Of a stretch of DNA of 5,275 nucleotides, positions 1 to 5,275 are shown piece by piece. Source of the DNA: Candidatus Poribacteria bacterium (GTDB taxonomy: Bacteria > Poribacteria > WGA-4E > WGA-3G). Each line of letters opens with the position of its first letter. Within the stretch, counting starts at the first letter, position 1. The stretch spans positions 1 through 5,275 of the forward strand of contig JAPPMR010000553.1 of the NCBI GenBank assembly GCA_028818995.1, in the 5' to 3' direction. The notes beneath the pieces are model-generated. The model saw nothing but the letters and a program-made list of their open reading frames with translations. It was not told where the DNA came from and searched no databases. A program made the translations under genes and the position numbers.

Positions 1-589
1 CCCAATGTGTTGGTGTCCACGTGGCTTCCTTAGCATAGATTGACCGCTCAAGTTGCCTGTCTTCATCGGATTCCCAAATGGTCAATTTTCTAATTTCTTT
101 GTCTTTTAAATTGATTCGATGAGAAAAGAAGATACGATTGCCTTTGCCCTTAAAAACGAGAGATCTTCCGTATTGAAGGCGGACTTTTTTCTGCAGGACA
201 TTTGCTTCATGGTAGGCAGGAGATGCGAAGCGGTCATAAAAAATAGCAAAGCACGCACAAATAATCAGTGTTACAATGATGACAGGGGTAAGGATTCGGT
301 AGACACTCATTCCACCAGCTTTCATCGCAACAAATTCGTTATTACGAACCATCCGTCCAAGAACAAAAAAGATAGCGACAAAACCTGATACGGGAACGAC
401 CTCCATTATCCGACGTGGTGCTTGGTATAAAACAATTTTCACCGCTGTGAGATAAGTAATACCATCCTCAAAATGTTTAATGTCCTTATCTAATAAACGA
501 ACGATGACAACAAGCGCACTAAAAAAGAAAAAACCGATAAAAAAGGCTTTGAGGTATTCTTTGATCAGATAACGGTCTAAAATGTTCAA
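1..589 (-). CDS. lptG: LPS export permease LptG, N-terminal part (cut by window edge)
   Basis: The 196 visible residues match the N-terminal half of the LptF/LptG (YjgP/YjgQ) permease family. LptG pairs with LptF and the ATPase LptB in the inner membrane to extract LPS and pass it to LptC and the periplasmic bridge. Membrane segments are visible at about residues 12-33, 62-80 and 98-118. The family's conserved cytoplasmic stretch between segments 2 and 3 reads NNEFVAMKAGGMSVYRIL (83-100). The periplasmic beta-jellyroll begins after about residue 120 and runs off the window. The start is TTG: an in-frame TAG lies four codons upstream, no other start codon lies between, and AGGA sits 7 bases before the TTG. 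It begins 22 bases after the lptF stop, so the two are almost certainly co-transcribed. LptG rather than a second LptF is inferred from its place downstream of an LptF-like gene; the two are hard to separate by eye. Confidence 0.88.
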   Translation of the reverse strand, partial: MNILDRYLIKEYLKAFFIGFFFFSALVVIVRLLDKDIKHFEDGITYLTAVKIVLYQAPRRIMEVVPVSGFVAIFFVLGRMVRNNEFVAMKAGGMSVYRILTPVIIVTLIICACFAIFYDRFASPAYHEANVLQKKVRLQYGRSLVFKGKGNRIFFSHRINLKDKEIRKLTIWESDEDRQLERSIYAKEATWTPTHW

Positions 590-596
590 GCGATTT

Positions 597-600
597 TCCT
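597..600 (-). promoter_or_regulatory. Ribosome binding site for the TTG start of lptG
   Basis: On the minus strand AGGA is followed by 7 bases and then TTG. The site lies in the 22-base gap after the lptF stop codon. It is the only reasonable translation signal between the in-frame TAG and the conserved N-terminus (NILDRYLIKEYLKAF), so it decides the start. Confidence 0.6.
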
Positions 601-611
601 ATTTTTGCACA

Positions 612-1814
612 TTAAGATTCGGCATTTCTATTAACAACTATCCGGAATTTACTCCCTTTATTACGCCATGTTCTTAATTTTTCTTCGCTATACATCCTTG
701 TAATAAGTGCTATTCCGAACGCTGCGACGACAAGATTTGGAAACCACATTGCCAAAGCTGGATGGAATTTACCAGTCAAACCAGTGTTCTGTCCAAACTG
801 AAGTAGAAGGTAGTATAATAGTATTACCGCTAATCCGATGCCGAATCCGATCATTCTTCCATTCTTTTTCACCATGAATCCGAGCGGGATACCGACTATG
901 CCAAATGCTAAGCATGCAAACGGAAGGGCAAACTTTTTGTAGTATTCCACTTTAGCATAGCGGAGTCTATTGATGGCATATTCAGATGGTTCGTTTCGTT
1001 GCTGAGAAGTTTCCAGTTTTCCGATATGTGTCTTAAGCTCTCCAATACGCATTGTTTGCGGATGTTGTGCTTTATATTCGCGCCGTTGTAAGTCTTTTTT
1101 GAAGTCAAGAGCGATCTGTTGTTCCTGAAATTGAGTGACTCGGAAGCCTTCCGAACCGTCAGTTAACGGTTCATAGGTGTGCCCATCGTAAAGCGTCAAC
1201 TTTGCATTGCCATCTTCGTAGCCAAGACTGGCGGATTGTGCAAGGGTGAAGCGGGGCTGGCCCTGCCAAAATTCGTCCCAGATTTTCACATTCTGTAAAC
1301 GTTCTGTTTTTGGATCGGTGGATTCGTACATCCAGAGTTTACCCTCAGTCTGAAGTTCCTTCATGACGGTATCTTCTTCCAGAATTAGAGCAGGATTGTG
1401 TTTTTGGATATCGCGTTTGAGTGAGACAGACGCACGTGTGGCTTCGGGTAGCACATATTCCATCAACGCTAAGTCAATAACACTTAAGATAACTGTCGCA
1501 ATCAGGAGGGGTATCATAAGTTGATGGAATCCAATGCCGTGTGCCCGCATTGCCATTATCTCAGAATCTGTGGAGAGTCGTCCTAATGCCAGTAGGATTG
1601 CAACTAACGCCGCCATCGGAATAGACAGAACTACCGTTGCTGGCATCACATACAACAGTGATTCAATCAGGTATAATGGACTTACACCTTTCTTAACAAA
1701 AAGTTTGACGAGTCGAAAAAGTTCATCAAAAAGTATAATACAGGTAAAACAGATTAGAGAAATTAAAAAAGGTGGAATGAACTCTTTAAGACAATAACGC
1801 GAAATAATTTTCAT
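612..1814 (-). CDS. lptF: LPS export permease LptF
   Basis: This 400-residue protein has the full LptF/LptG permease layout: three N-terminal membrane segments (about 12-36, 55-78, 98-120), a periplasmic beta-jellyroll domain (about 121-290), and three C-terminal segments (about 294-315, 320-342, 354-374). The family's cytoplasmic motif between segments 2 and 3 reads TDSEIMAMRAHGIGFHQL (82-99). The C-terminal half carries the typical GIPLGFMVKKNGRMIGFG stretch (308-325), and a second conserved patch with polar residues (GQNTGL, 341-346) precedes the last helix. By family knowledge it forms the transmembrane dimer with LptG and, with LptB, powers LPS extraction from the inner membrane. The length is near the usual 360-400. 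The start is ATG, with a purine-rich AAAAGAG just upstream at rather short spacing. It is the first gene of the lptF-lptG pair and is transcribed away from the gene at 2156. I see no convincing sigma70 promoter in the 100 bases upstream. Confidence 0.93.
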   Translation of the reverse strand: MKIISRYCLKEFIPPFLISLICFTCIILFDELFRLVKLFVKKGVSPLYLIESLLYVMPATVVLSIPMAALVAILLALGRLSTDSEIMAMRAHGIGFHQLMIPLLIATVILSVIDLALMEYVLPEATRASVSLKRDIQKHNPALILEEDTVMKELQTEGKLWMYESTDPKTERLQNVKIWDEFWQGQPRFTLAQSASLGYEDGNAKLTLYDGHTYEPLTDGSEGFRVTQFQEQQIALDFKKDLQRREYKAQHPQTMRIGELKTHIGKLETSQQRNEPSEYAINRLRYAKVEYYKKFALPFACLAFGIVGIPLGFMVKKNGRMIGFGIGLAVILLYYLLLQFGQNTGLTGKFHPALAMWFPNLVVAAFGIALITRMYSEEKLRTWRNKGSKFRIVVNRNAES

Positions 1815-2155
1815 AATCTCTTTTCATATTCTACACGCTTCATTAGGACAGATGCCTTTTTGAACTATGGTGAATTATTGAAATAATTGGACACCTTACT
1901 TGTAGGAGTGATCTCCGAATCGCGACGAAACGCTTTGATAGTCGGGAATCGGAGTTCCCTCCTACAGGCGAATAATGCCCAATTTATTCTACAATCTACC
2001 ATAAAAGCAAATATTTATATTTTTCGTTTTCCTCGATTAGATTTGACGCAAATTCAACAGAAAACGTAAAGCATTATCTATTAGTTGCATTTTAAGTAGA
2101 AAATATTTACTAAATTTGCGTTTTTTATTAGAAATTGTGTTGTGGACATGTTATC
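1815..2155. other. Intergenic region between divergent genes
   Basis: This 341-bp gap lies between the starts of lptF (leftward) and the unassigned gene at 2156 (rightward), so it should hold promoters for both. It contains the 1900-1967 inverted repeat and an AT-rich stretch (about 1970-2135). Short plus-strand reading frames here look random. A TTGACG at 2043-2048 resembles a -35 box but has no good -10 partner at normal spacing. A 9-bp inverted repeat (ACGCAAATT 2046-2054, AATTTGCGT 2113-2121) flanks part of the AT-rich stretch. I could not place either promoter with confidence. Confidence 0.6.
1900..1967. repeat. Imperfect inverted repeat, REP/MITE-like hairpin element
   Basis: The arms at 1900-1926 and 1941-1967 are inverted copies matching at 22 of 27 positions around a 14-base loop. 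The outer ends read TGTAGGAG on the left and CTCCTACA on the right, and the inner part pairs CTCCGA with TCGGAG. The element is more GC-rich than the surrounding AT-rich spacer, which suggests a separate unit. It carries no coding sequence. I see no clear target-site duplication at its ends. It resembles the dispersed palindromic elements beginning TGTAGGAG that I associate with Candidatus Poribacteria genomes; that link is recollection, and only one copy is in this window. Alternatively it could be a transcript hairpin in the leader of a flanking gene, but it is not followed by a T-run on either strand, so it is unlikely to be an intrinsic terminator. Confidence 0.72.
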
Positions 2156-2632
2156 ATGTTAATTATGAACATTACACTGGAATCAATTCAGTTGACTACA
2201 GCGGATTTGTCAGAGTATTCTGCACGCTTAAGTTCAACACAAGAACTATATTCTCCGACAGCGCCAGCGAAACCTATTGCACAATTTGGTTGGCGCGATC
2301 GGTGGTGGTTAGATAATTCCCCTGCCAAGCAAATTGCACTGAACTATTGGTTCTTTGAATCAGCTGATGAGGCAAACACTGCGGCTGATGAAGGTCGCTT
2401 GAGGCTGTCCGCACAATCTGTGTCAAAATTCGGTGGGCGAGAATCTGCTTATCAACCAGTCCCTCAAGATCAGGTTAAACTTGGAGATTCAGTGTGGCAG
2501 GCAGGAGCAAATTGGCTCTTCGTTCGGGACACCATTGTTGTCCTCGTCGCCGAAATTGGCGGGAAAATCCCCGCTGAAACAACTCTCCAAATAGCACACA
2601 AAATTCTTGAGAAAATTGAAAACGAACTTTAG
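2156..2632 (+). CDS. Hypothetical protein, soluble, about 158 residues
   Basis: I do not recognise this protein. It has no signal peptide and no segment long enough to span a membrane, so it is probably cytoplasmic. It reads as real coding sequence: mixed polar and hydrophobic composition, amphipathic stretches, and a charged C-terminal helix (about 138-158). Visible parts are an N-terminal segment starting MNITLESIQLTTADL, an aromatic patch FGWRDRWWLD (44-53), a helical YWFFESADEANTAADEG (64-80), and a GDSVWQAGANWLFVRDTIVVLVAE stretch in two parts (GDSVWQAG at 110-117, then a beta-like hydrophobic run to 133). The alternation looks like a small alpha/beta fold. The start is uncertain: ATG 2156 has a weak GTGGA 9 bases upstream, ATG 2165 is in frame and begins the more conserved-looking part, and TTG 2135 is also possible. 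It stands alone, divergent from lptF and convergent with the aldolase gene, so context gives no role. Confidence 0.7.
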   Translation: MLIMNITLESIQLTTADLSEYSARLSSTQELYSPTAPAKPIAQFGWRDRWWLDNSPAKQIALNYWFFESADEANTAADEGRLRLSAQSVSKFGGRESAYQPVPQDQVKLGDSVWQAGANWLFVRDTIVVLVAEIGGKIPAETTLQIAHKILEKIENEL

Positions 2633-2636
2633 TAGA

Positions 2637-2723
2637 AACGGATTGATAGCGGCACGATTGATATAGCAGTTAAGCGGTAACGATCACACCACACCCTACC
2701 ATCTACGGTCGGATCAATCCGTT
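2637..2723. repeat. Long-spaced 11-bp inverted repeat in the convergent gap
   Basis: AACGGATTGAT (2637-2647) and ATCAATCCGTT (2713-2723) are perfect inverted copies 65 bases apart. They fill most of the 100-bp gap between the converging ends of the unassigned gene and the aldolase gene. The right arm also overlaps a small self-palindrome, CGGATCAATCCG (2710-2721), so local and long-range pairings would compete. GATTGATA also occurs twice directly (2641-2648 and 2656-2663). No T-run follows on either strand, so this is not a classic intrinsic terminator, although the position suggests transcript ends. It could instead be a remnant of a small mobile element. Confidence 0.45.
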
Positions 2724-2732
2724 GTCTGTACA

Positions 2733-3806
2733 CTACTGATAGTCTTGATGCCAATTCTCAGATTGTTTGGCAAGGTGGATGTTTTCAGCACCTCCAAAGT
2801 GGCGATGTTCAAACCAGGGTAACGCGTTTTCTGCGGCTGCATTTGCATTATGGAAATTGGTTGTTGCCTCATTTTCGAGAAACTGCGTGACTGCCCCAGT
2901 GTCGGGATAGAAATCAACAGCATCTTTCCATATAGCACGTCCACATAGAAAACCGCTTGCACCTGCTGCCGTAGCGAGTTGAACGTTTTCTATGAATTCC
3001 TCAATATCCACACCCGCACTCAAAATCACCCACGGTAGTGTTGAAACTTCATCCAATTTCTGACAGACTTCTTTGACCTCACTCAAATCGTAAGCAGATT
3101 CACCAGCATAAAACGCACTGTCTTGATATTCAGCCGTGTATTTTAAATCCGATGGGAATTCTAATTTAAGAATATCAACTTTATAGGATGGGTCGGTAAA
3201 TTCTTCAACGCTGCGGATAACCAAGTCCGGTTTCTGTTTCGCAAACCCAACGTTTTTCGTCGTTCCCTCAAGGGCATAACTTACAAGTTCCAAAAGAAAT
3301 GGTAGGTCGTGTTTCTCACATTCATCGCCGACGTGACGGACGAAGGATTGCTGATGTTGCAAGGTTGCTTCAGAAGCATCGGGATGATAATAAGCGAGCA
3401 ATTTGATAGCGTCTGCACCTGCCCGCTGCGCCTTTTCAATCGTCCAATTTTCAATAGGATTGGAAAGACGCTCATTTTCACTGACACCTTCGCTCACGTA
3501 GCCAGATTCTTCATAAGCCAAAAGTAGTGCGACATCACGCGGAATCTCTGTAATTGAATACGGGTGTCCGTAGATGGGGTCAGTCAGAACCGCAGTAGAA
3601 TTTGGCGCAAGAATTCGTGTTATCAAGGTTTTGAGCGATGCGACATCAGAATATTTTACATTCGTCTTGTCTATGTCCAGGACTTCTGCAAGCTTGGTCA
3701 CCATAGAGCCTCGTTGGTCAATCGCCATCATTTTAAACTTACCACTTGCGTCGGCGAGTTTCATAAGTCCTCTCAATTTTCCAGATGAAATACCAGTCGT
3801 AGCCAT
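2733..3806 (-). CDS. lacD: Class I aldolase of the LacD family (tagatose 1,6-diphosphate aldolase-like)
   Basis: This 357-residue protein matches the LacD family of Schiff-base TIM-barrel aldolases, which cleave tagatose 1,6-bisphosphate to dihydroxyacetone phosphate and glyceraldehyde 3-phosphate. Landmarks are the N-terminal MAIDQRGSM (27-35), the LTDPIYG strand (74-80), ADAIKLLAYYHP with K135 (131-142), LLELVSY with E173 (171-177), the likely Schiff-base lysine K214 in DILKLEFPSD, ILSAGV (261-266), and the phosphate-site GFLCGRAIW (285-293). It is about 30 residues longer than typical LacD, with a C-terminal tail rich in His, Asn and Trp after residue 330. The start is ATG with AAGGAG 11 bases upstream. 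It follows the prenyl synthase gene by 18 bp and is probably co-transcribed. No tagatose kinase or lactose/galactitol genes are in view, and the family also includes YihT-type sulfofructose-phosphate aldolases and other class I aldolases, so the natural substrate is open. Family confidence is high; substrate confidence is low. Confidence 0.88.
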   Translation of the reverse strand: MATTGISSGKLRGLMKLADASGKFKMMAIDQRGSMVTKLAEVLDIDKTNVKYSDVASLKTLITRILAPNSTAVLTDPIYGHPYSITEIPRDVALLLAYEESGYVSEGVSENERLSNPIENWTIEKAQRAGADAIKLLAYYHPDASEATLQHQQSFVRHVGDECEKHDLPFLLELVSYALEGTTKNVGFAKQKPDLVIRSVEEFTDPSYKVDILKLEFPSDLKYTAEYQDSAFYAGESAYDLSEVKEVCQKLDEVSTLPWVILSAGVDIEEFIENVQLATAAGASGFLCGRAIWKDAVDFYPDTGAVTQFLENEATTNFHNANAAAENALPWFEHRHFGGAENIHLAKQSENWHQDYQ

Positions 3807-3817
3807 TAAAATAAGTT

Positions 3818-3823
3818 CTCCTT
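3818..3823 (-). promoter_or_regulatory. Ribosome binding site of the aldolase gene
   Basis: AAGGAG on the minus strand lies just after the TAG stop of the upstream synthase gene (3825-3827) and 11 bases before the aldolase ATG. The spacing is a little long. The site supports separate, efficient translation of the second gene in the operon. Confidence 0.65.
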
Positions 3824-3824
3824 A

Positions 3825-4889
3825 CTAATATTCGCGTTCAATGAAAAAGTGGATTAGAGATAAAAATAGTTGGTTTGCCCTGTTATTCGGAAGATGGGCA
3901 AAATTCTGATTAAACTTTTCAGTTGCTTGTTGAAGTAGTGTTTTAGAACACTTTTGTGCGTATTGAATAGCGTTATATTTTTCCATCAATTGTAAAACGA
4001 TTTGCACGTCTGCTTCTGTTTTTTCAGCGCGTGGTCGTGCCATGATGTCAATAACGTTTTGCGCTTCTGATGGCGTGCATGAATTAAAGAGATGAATAAG
4101 GACAAGGGTCCGTTTGCCTTCACTAATGTCCCCGGCAATCTCTTTGCCATATCTACCAACATCGCCAATCAGATTGAGTACATCGTCCTGGATTTGGAAT
4201 GCAACCCCCAGAGATTTTCCGAATTCAATAAAGACATCCGCTTCTTCTTCACTGGCACCTCCGATGATAGCTCCTACGCGACAAGGCGTGATACAAGTAT
4301 ACCAAGCAGTTTTCTGTATACACATGGTCAAATAATCGTTTTCGTTGAGATTCCATTGATTATTGCGTACCCAACTAAGCTCAATGTGTTGCCCCTCAAC
4401 GACTTGGTTGCAAAGCTGCATAAATTCGGATAATATCTGAAAAGCGAGTTGAGGTCCGAGGATGTCGGCATTCCTGTGAAGCATCTCCCACGTTTTACAG
4501 TGCAATGCATCTCCAACGTTGATCGCCATTGGGATGCCGTGTTTTTGATGTAGGCAGGGTTCACCACGCCTGAGTTCAGAACCGTCTTCAATATCGTCGT
4601 GAATCAGAAGCCAATTTTGAAGCAGCTCAAGTGCTGCAGCGGTGTTGACAGCACGTTCAGGGTTTCCACCAAATGCCTCACATATAAGCAGACAGAGTGC
4701 GGGTCTCAATCCTTTTCCCGCACGTCGCGGATAATCTAACATCATTTGGTATAATTGATGGACATCCTGATGCTCATGGGTGGTGGGAAGGAAGTCAAAG
4801 ATACATGCATCTACTTTTGTTTTGACTTCCTTGAGATATGCGGTGACGAGGTCTTTTGTTGGTGCTGGTTCGCGCCCGGATTTCGGCAT
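3825..4889 (-). CDS. Trans-polyprenyl diphosphate synthase (short-chain type, GGPP/FPP synthase-like)
   Basis: This 354-residue protein is a class I isoprenyl diphosphate synthase that condenses isopentenyl diphosphate onto allylic diphosphates. Visible motifs are GKGLRP (58-63, IPP binding), the first aspartate-rich motif DDIED (98-102) followed by the arginine pair R107-R108, K193-T194, the second motif DDVLN (235-239), and the downstream YGKEIAGDISEGKRTL (247-262). The second motif ends in Asn rather than the commoner Asp, a variant I know from some GGPP synthases. The first motif lacks the two-residue insertion of bacterial FPP synthases, and a bulky Trp93 sits five residues before it; in archaeal-type enzymes an aromatic residue there caps the chain near C20. 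I infer a C15-C20 product, with C20 favoured. The start is ATG with AGGGAG 4 bases upstream, after a strong promoter. It leads an operon with the LacD-like aldolase. The product may feed quinones, carotenoids or other lipids; nothing here decides which. Confidence 0.92.
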   Translation of the reverse strand: MPKSGREPAPTKDLVTAYLKEVKTKVDACIFDFLPTTHEHQDVHQLYQMMLDYPRRAGKGLRPALCLLICEAFGGNPERAVNTAAALELLQNWLLIHDDIEDGSELRRGEPCLHQKHGIPMAINVGDALHCKTWEMLHRNADILGPQLAFQILSEFMQLCNQVVEGQHIELSWVRNNQWNLNENDYLTMCIQKTAWYTCITPCRVGAIIGGASEEEADVFIEFGKSLGVAFQIQDDVLNLIGDVGRYGKEIAGDISEGKRTLVLIHLFNSCTPSEAQNVIDIMARPRAEKTEADVQIVLQLMEKYNAIQYAQKCSKTLLQQATEKFNQNFAHLPNNRANQLFLSLIHFFIEREY

Positions 4890-4947
4890 TAGTCTCCCTA
4901 TTTCTACTTCCAGTCAGTTCTCCCTTAGCTGCATATATCAGTTATAA

Positions 4948-4976
4948 AGTATACCATATTGTGTGATGAAAATCAA
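4948..4976 (-). promoter_or_regulatory. Sigma70-type promoter of the synthase-aldolase operon
   Basis: On the minus strand TTGATT (4971-4976) and TATACT (4948-4953) are separated by exactly 17 bases, and a TG one base before the -10 box gives an extended -10 element. Predicted transcription would begin near 4941, leaving a leader of about 50 bases before the ATG at 4889. This is by far the best promoter match in the window, and it shows that the operon begins here rather than reading through from the gene at the right edge. Confidence 0.75.
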
Positions 4977-5036
4977 GTTTTTTGTAAGGACGTTCCTCAT
5001 GAAACAGTTCTGAAAAAGTCTATAAGTTTCAATGTT

Positions 5037-5275
5037 TTAGAAGATTATTTTTATCAAATCATAGATGAAATTTGCTGAAACTCCACAGATTAGACTACCC
5101 AAGATATAACCATGTTTTCGATCAGCATCTGTTGATTCTCTATACTCAACGATCGGAAAAATCCATCTGGCATAATCAAAAAGAGTTCTAAATAAAAGCA
5201 GTGAAAAGTAAAATACATATAGGTACGCTGCAGTTTTTAGAATGCCGAGTGTTCACCAAACAAGTTGTTTATCAA
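5037..5275 (-). pseudogene. C-terminal end of a small membrane protein, apparently frameshifted
   Basis: On the minus strand a frame ending at TAA (5037-5039) encodes about 67 residues that look like genuine protein: a hydrophobic segment (AAYLYVFYFSLLLFRTLF), a polar stretch with FDYARWIFPIVEYRES and DADRKHG, and a second hydrophobic segment (YILGSLICGVSANFIYDLI). This suggests two membrane helices joined by a charged loop. The frame has no start codon of its own and meets TGA at 5253-5255. The neighbouring frame is open from the window edge (LINNLFGEHSAF) until TAA at 5237-5239. One extra T near 5239 would turn TTC-TAA-AAA into TTC-TTA-AAA and join both parts into a continuous protein. This may be a real one-base deletion in a decaying gene or a sequence or assembly error. 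I do not recognise the family. The gene ends 147 bp before the synthase gene, which has its own promoter. Confidence 0.45.

Noticed and set aside
119..388. Plus-strand 89-residue open frame across the lptG region
   Set aside because: It lies antisense to the clearly conserved LptG coding frame; its translation is basic and low in structure and has no ribosome site.
1815..1900. TAGAAT as a -10 box for lptF
   Set aside because: No matching -35 box at 16-18 bases, and the implied transcript start would leave almost no leader before the ATG.
1887..2069. Plus-strand 60-residue open frame across the inverted repeat
   Set aside because: It reads through the palindrome and AT-rich spacer, with no ribosome site and no protein-like pattern.
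2633..2732. Possible tRNA or small RNA in the convergent gap (a GGTCGGATCAATCC stretch recalls a T-arm)
   Set aside because: No acceptor stem, anticodon arm or D-arm can be drawn around it.
4977..5036. Hairpin AGGA-ACG-TCCT next to a homopolymer as a terminator for the right-edge gene
   Set aside because: The stem is only four base pairs, and on the minus strand it is followed by A residues, not T, so it does not fit an intrinsic terminator on the gene's strand.
1..5275. CRISPR array, toxin-antitoxin pair, defence island or transposase
   Set aside because: No regularly spaced direct repeats, no small overlapping gene pair and no recombinase or nuclease motifs were seen in any frame with coding character.

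Overview
This 5.3-kb window looks like ordinary chromosome from an uncultured Gram-negative bacterium. Two adjacent genes encode LptF and LptG, the inner-membrane permease subunits that feed lipopolysaccharide to the outer membrane, so the cell very probably has an LPS-bearing outer membrane. A hairpin-like repeat beginning TGTAGGAG, together with AT-rich intergenic DNA and mid-GC genes, reminds me of Candidatus Poribacteria (sponge-associated or marine metagenome lineages). That assignment rests on memory of the repeat style and is not proven by the sequence.

Layout from left to right. Positions 1-1814 hold an lptF-lptG operon on the minus strand; lptG is cut by the window edge and starts with TTG. 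Positions 1815-2155 are a 341-bp gap between divergent genes that carries an imperfect inverted repeat (1900-1967). Positions 2156-2632 hold a plus-strand gene of unknown function. A 100-bp gap between convergent genes follows, framed by a perfect 11-bp inverted repeat. Positions 2733-4889 hold a two-gene minus-strand operon: a trans-polyprenyl diphosphate synthase first, then a class I LacD-family aldolase, 18 bp apart. It is driven by a very good sigma70-type promoter at 4948-4976. At the right edge (5037-5275, minus strand) lies the C-terminal end of a small membrane protein whose reading frame appears broken by one missing base.

How the genes work together: LptF and LptG pair as the transmembrane subunits of the LptB2FG transporter. 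The isoprenoid synthase and the aldolase share a transcript but no obvious pathway. The aldolase releases triose phosphates, and glyceraldehyde 3-phosphate is a precursor of the MEP isoprenoid route, but this is a loose link only.

I found no CRISPR array, RNA gene, transposase, defence system or other clearly novel system. The points most worth checking are the apparent frameshift at the right edge, the dispersed-type inverted repeat, the pairing of aldolase with prenyl synthase, and the unassigned 158-residue protein.
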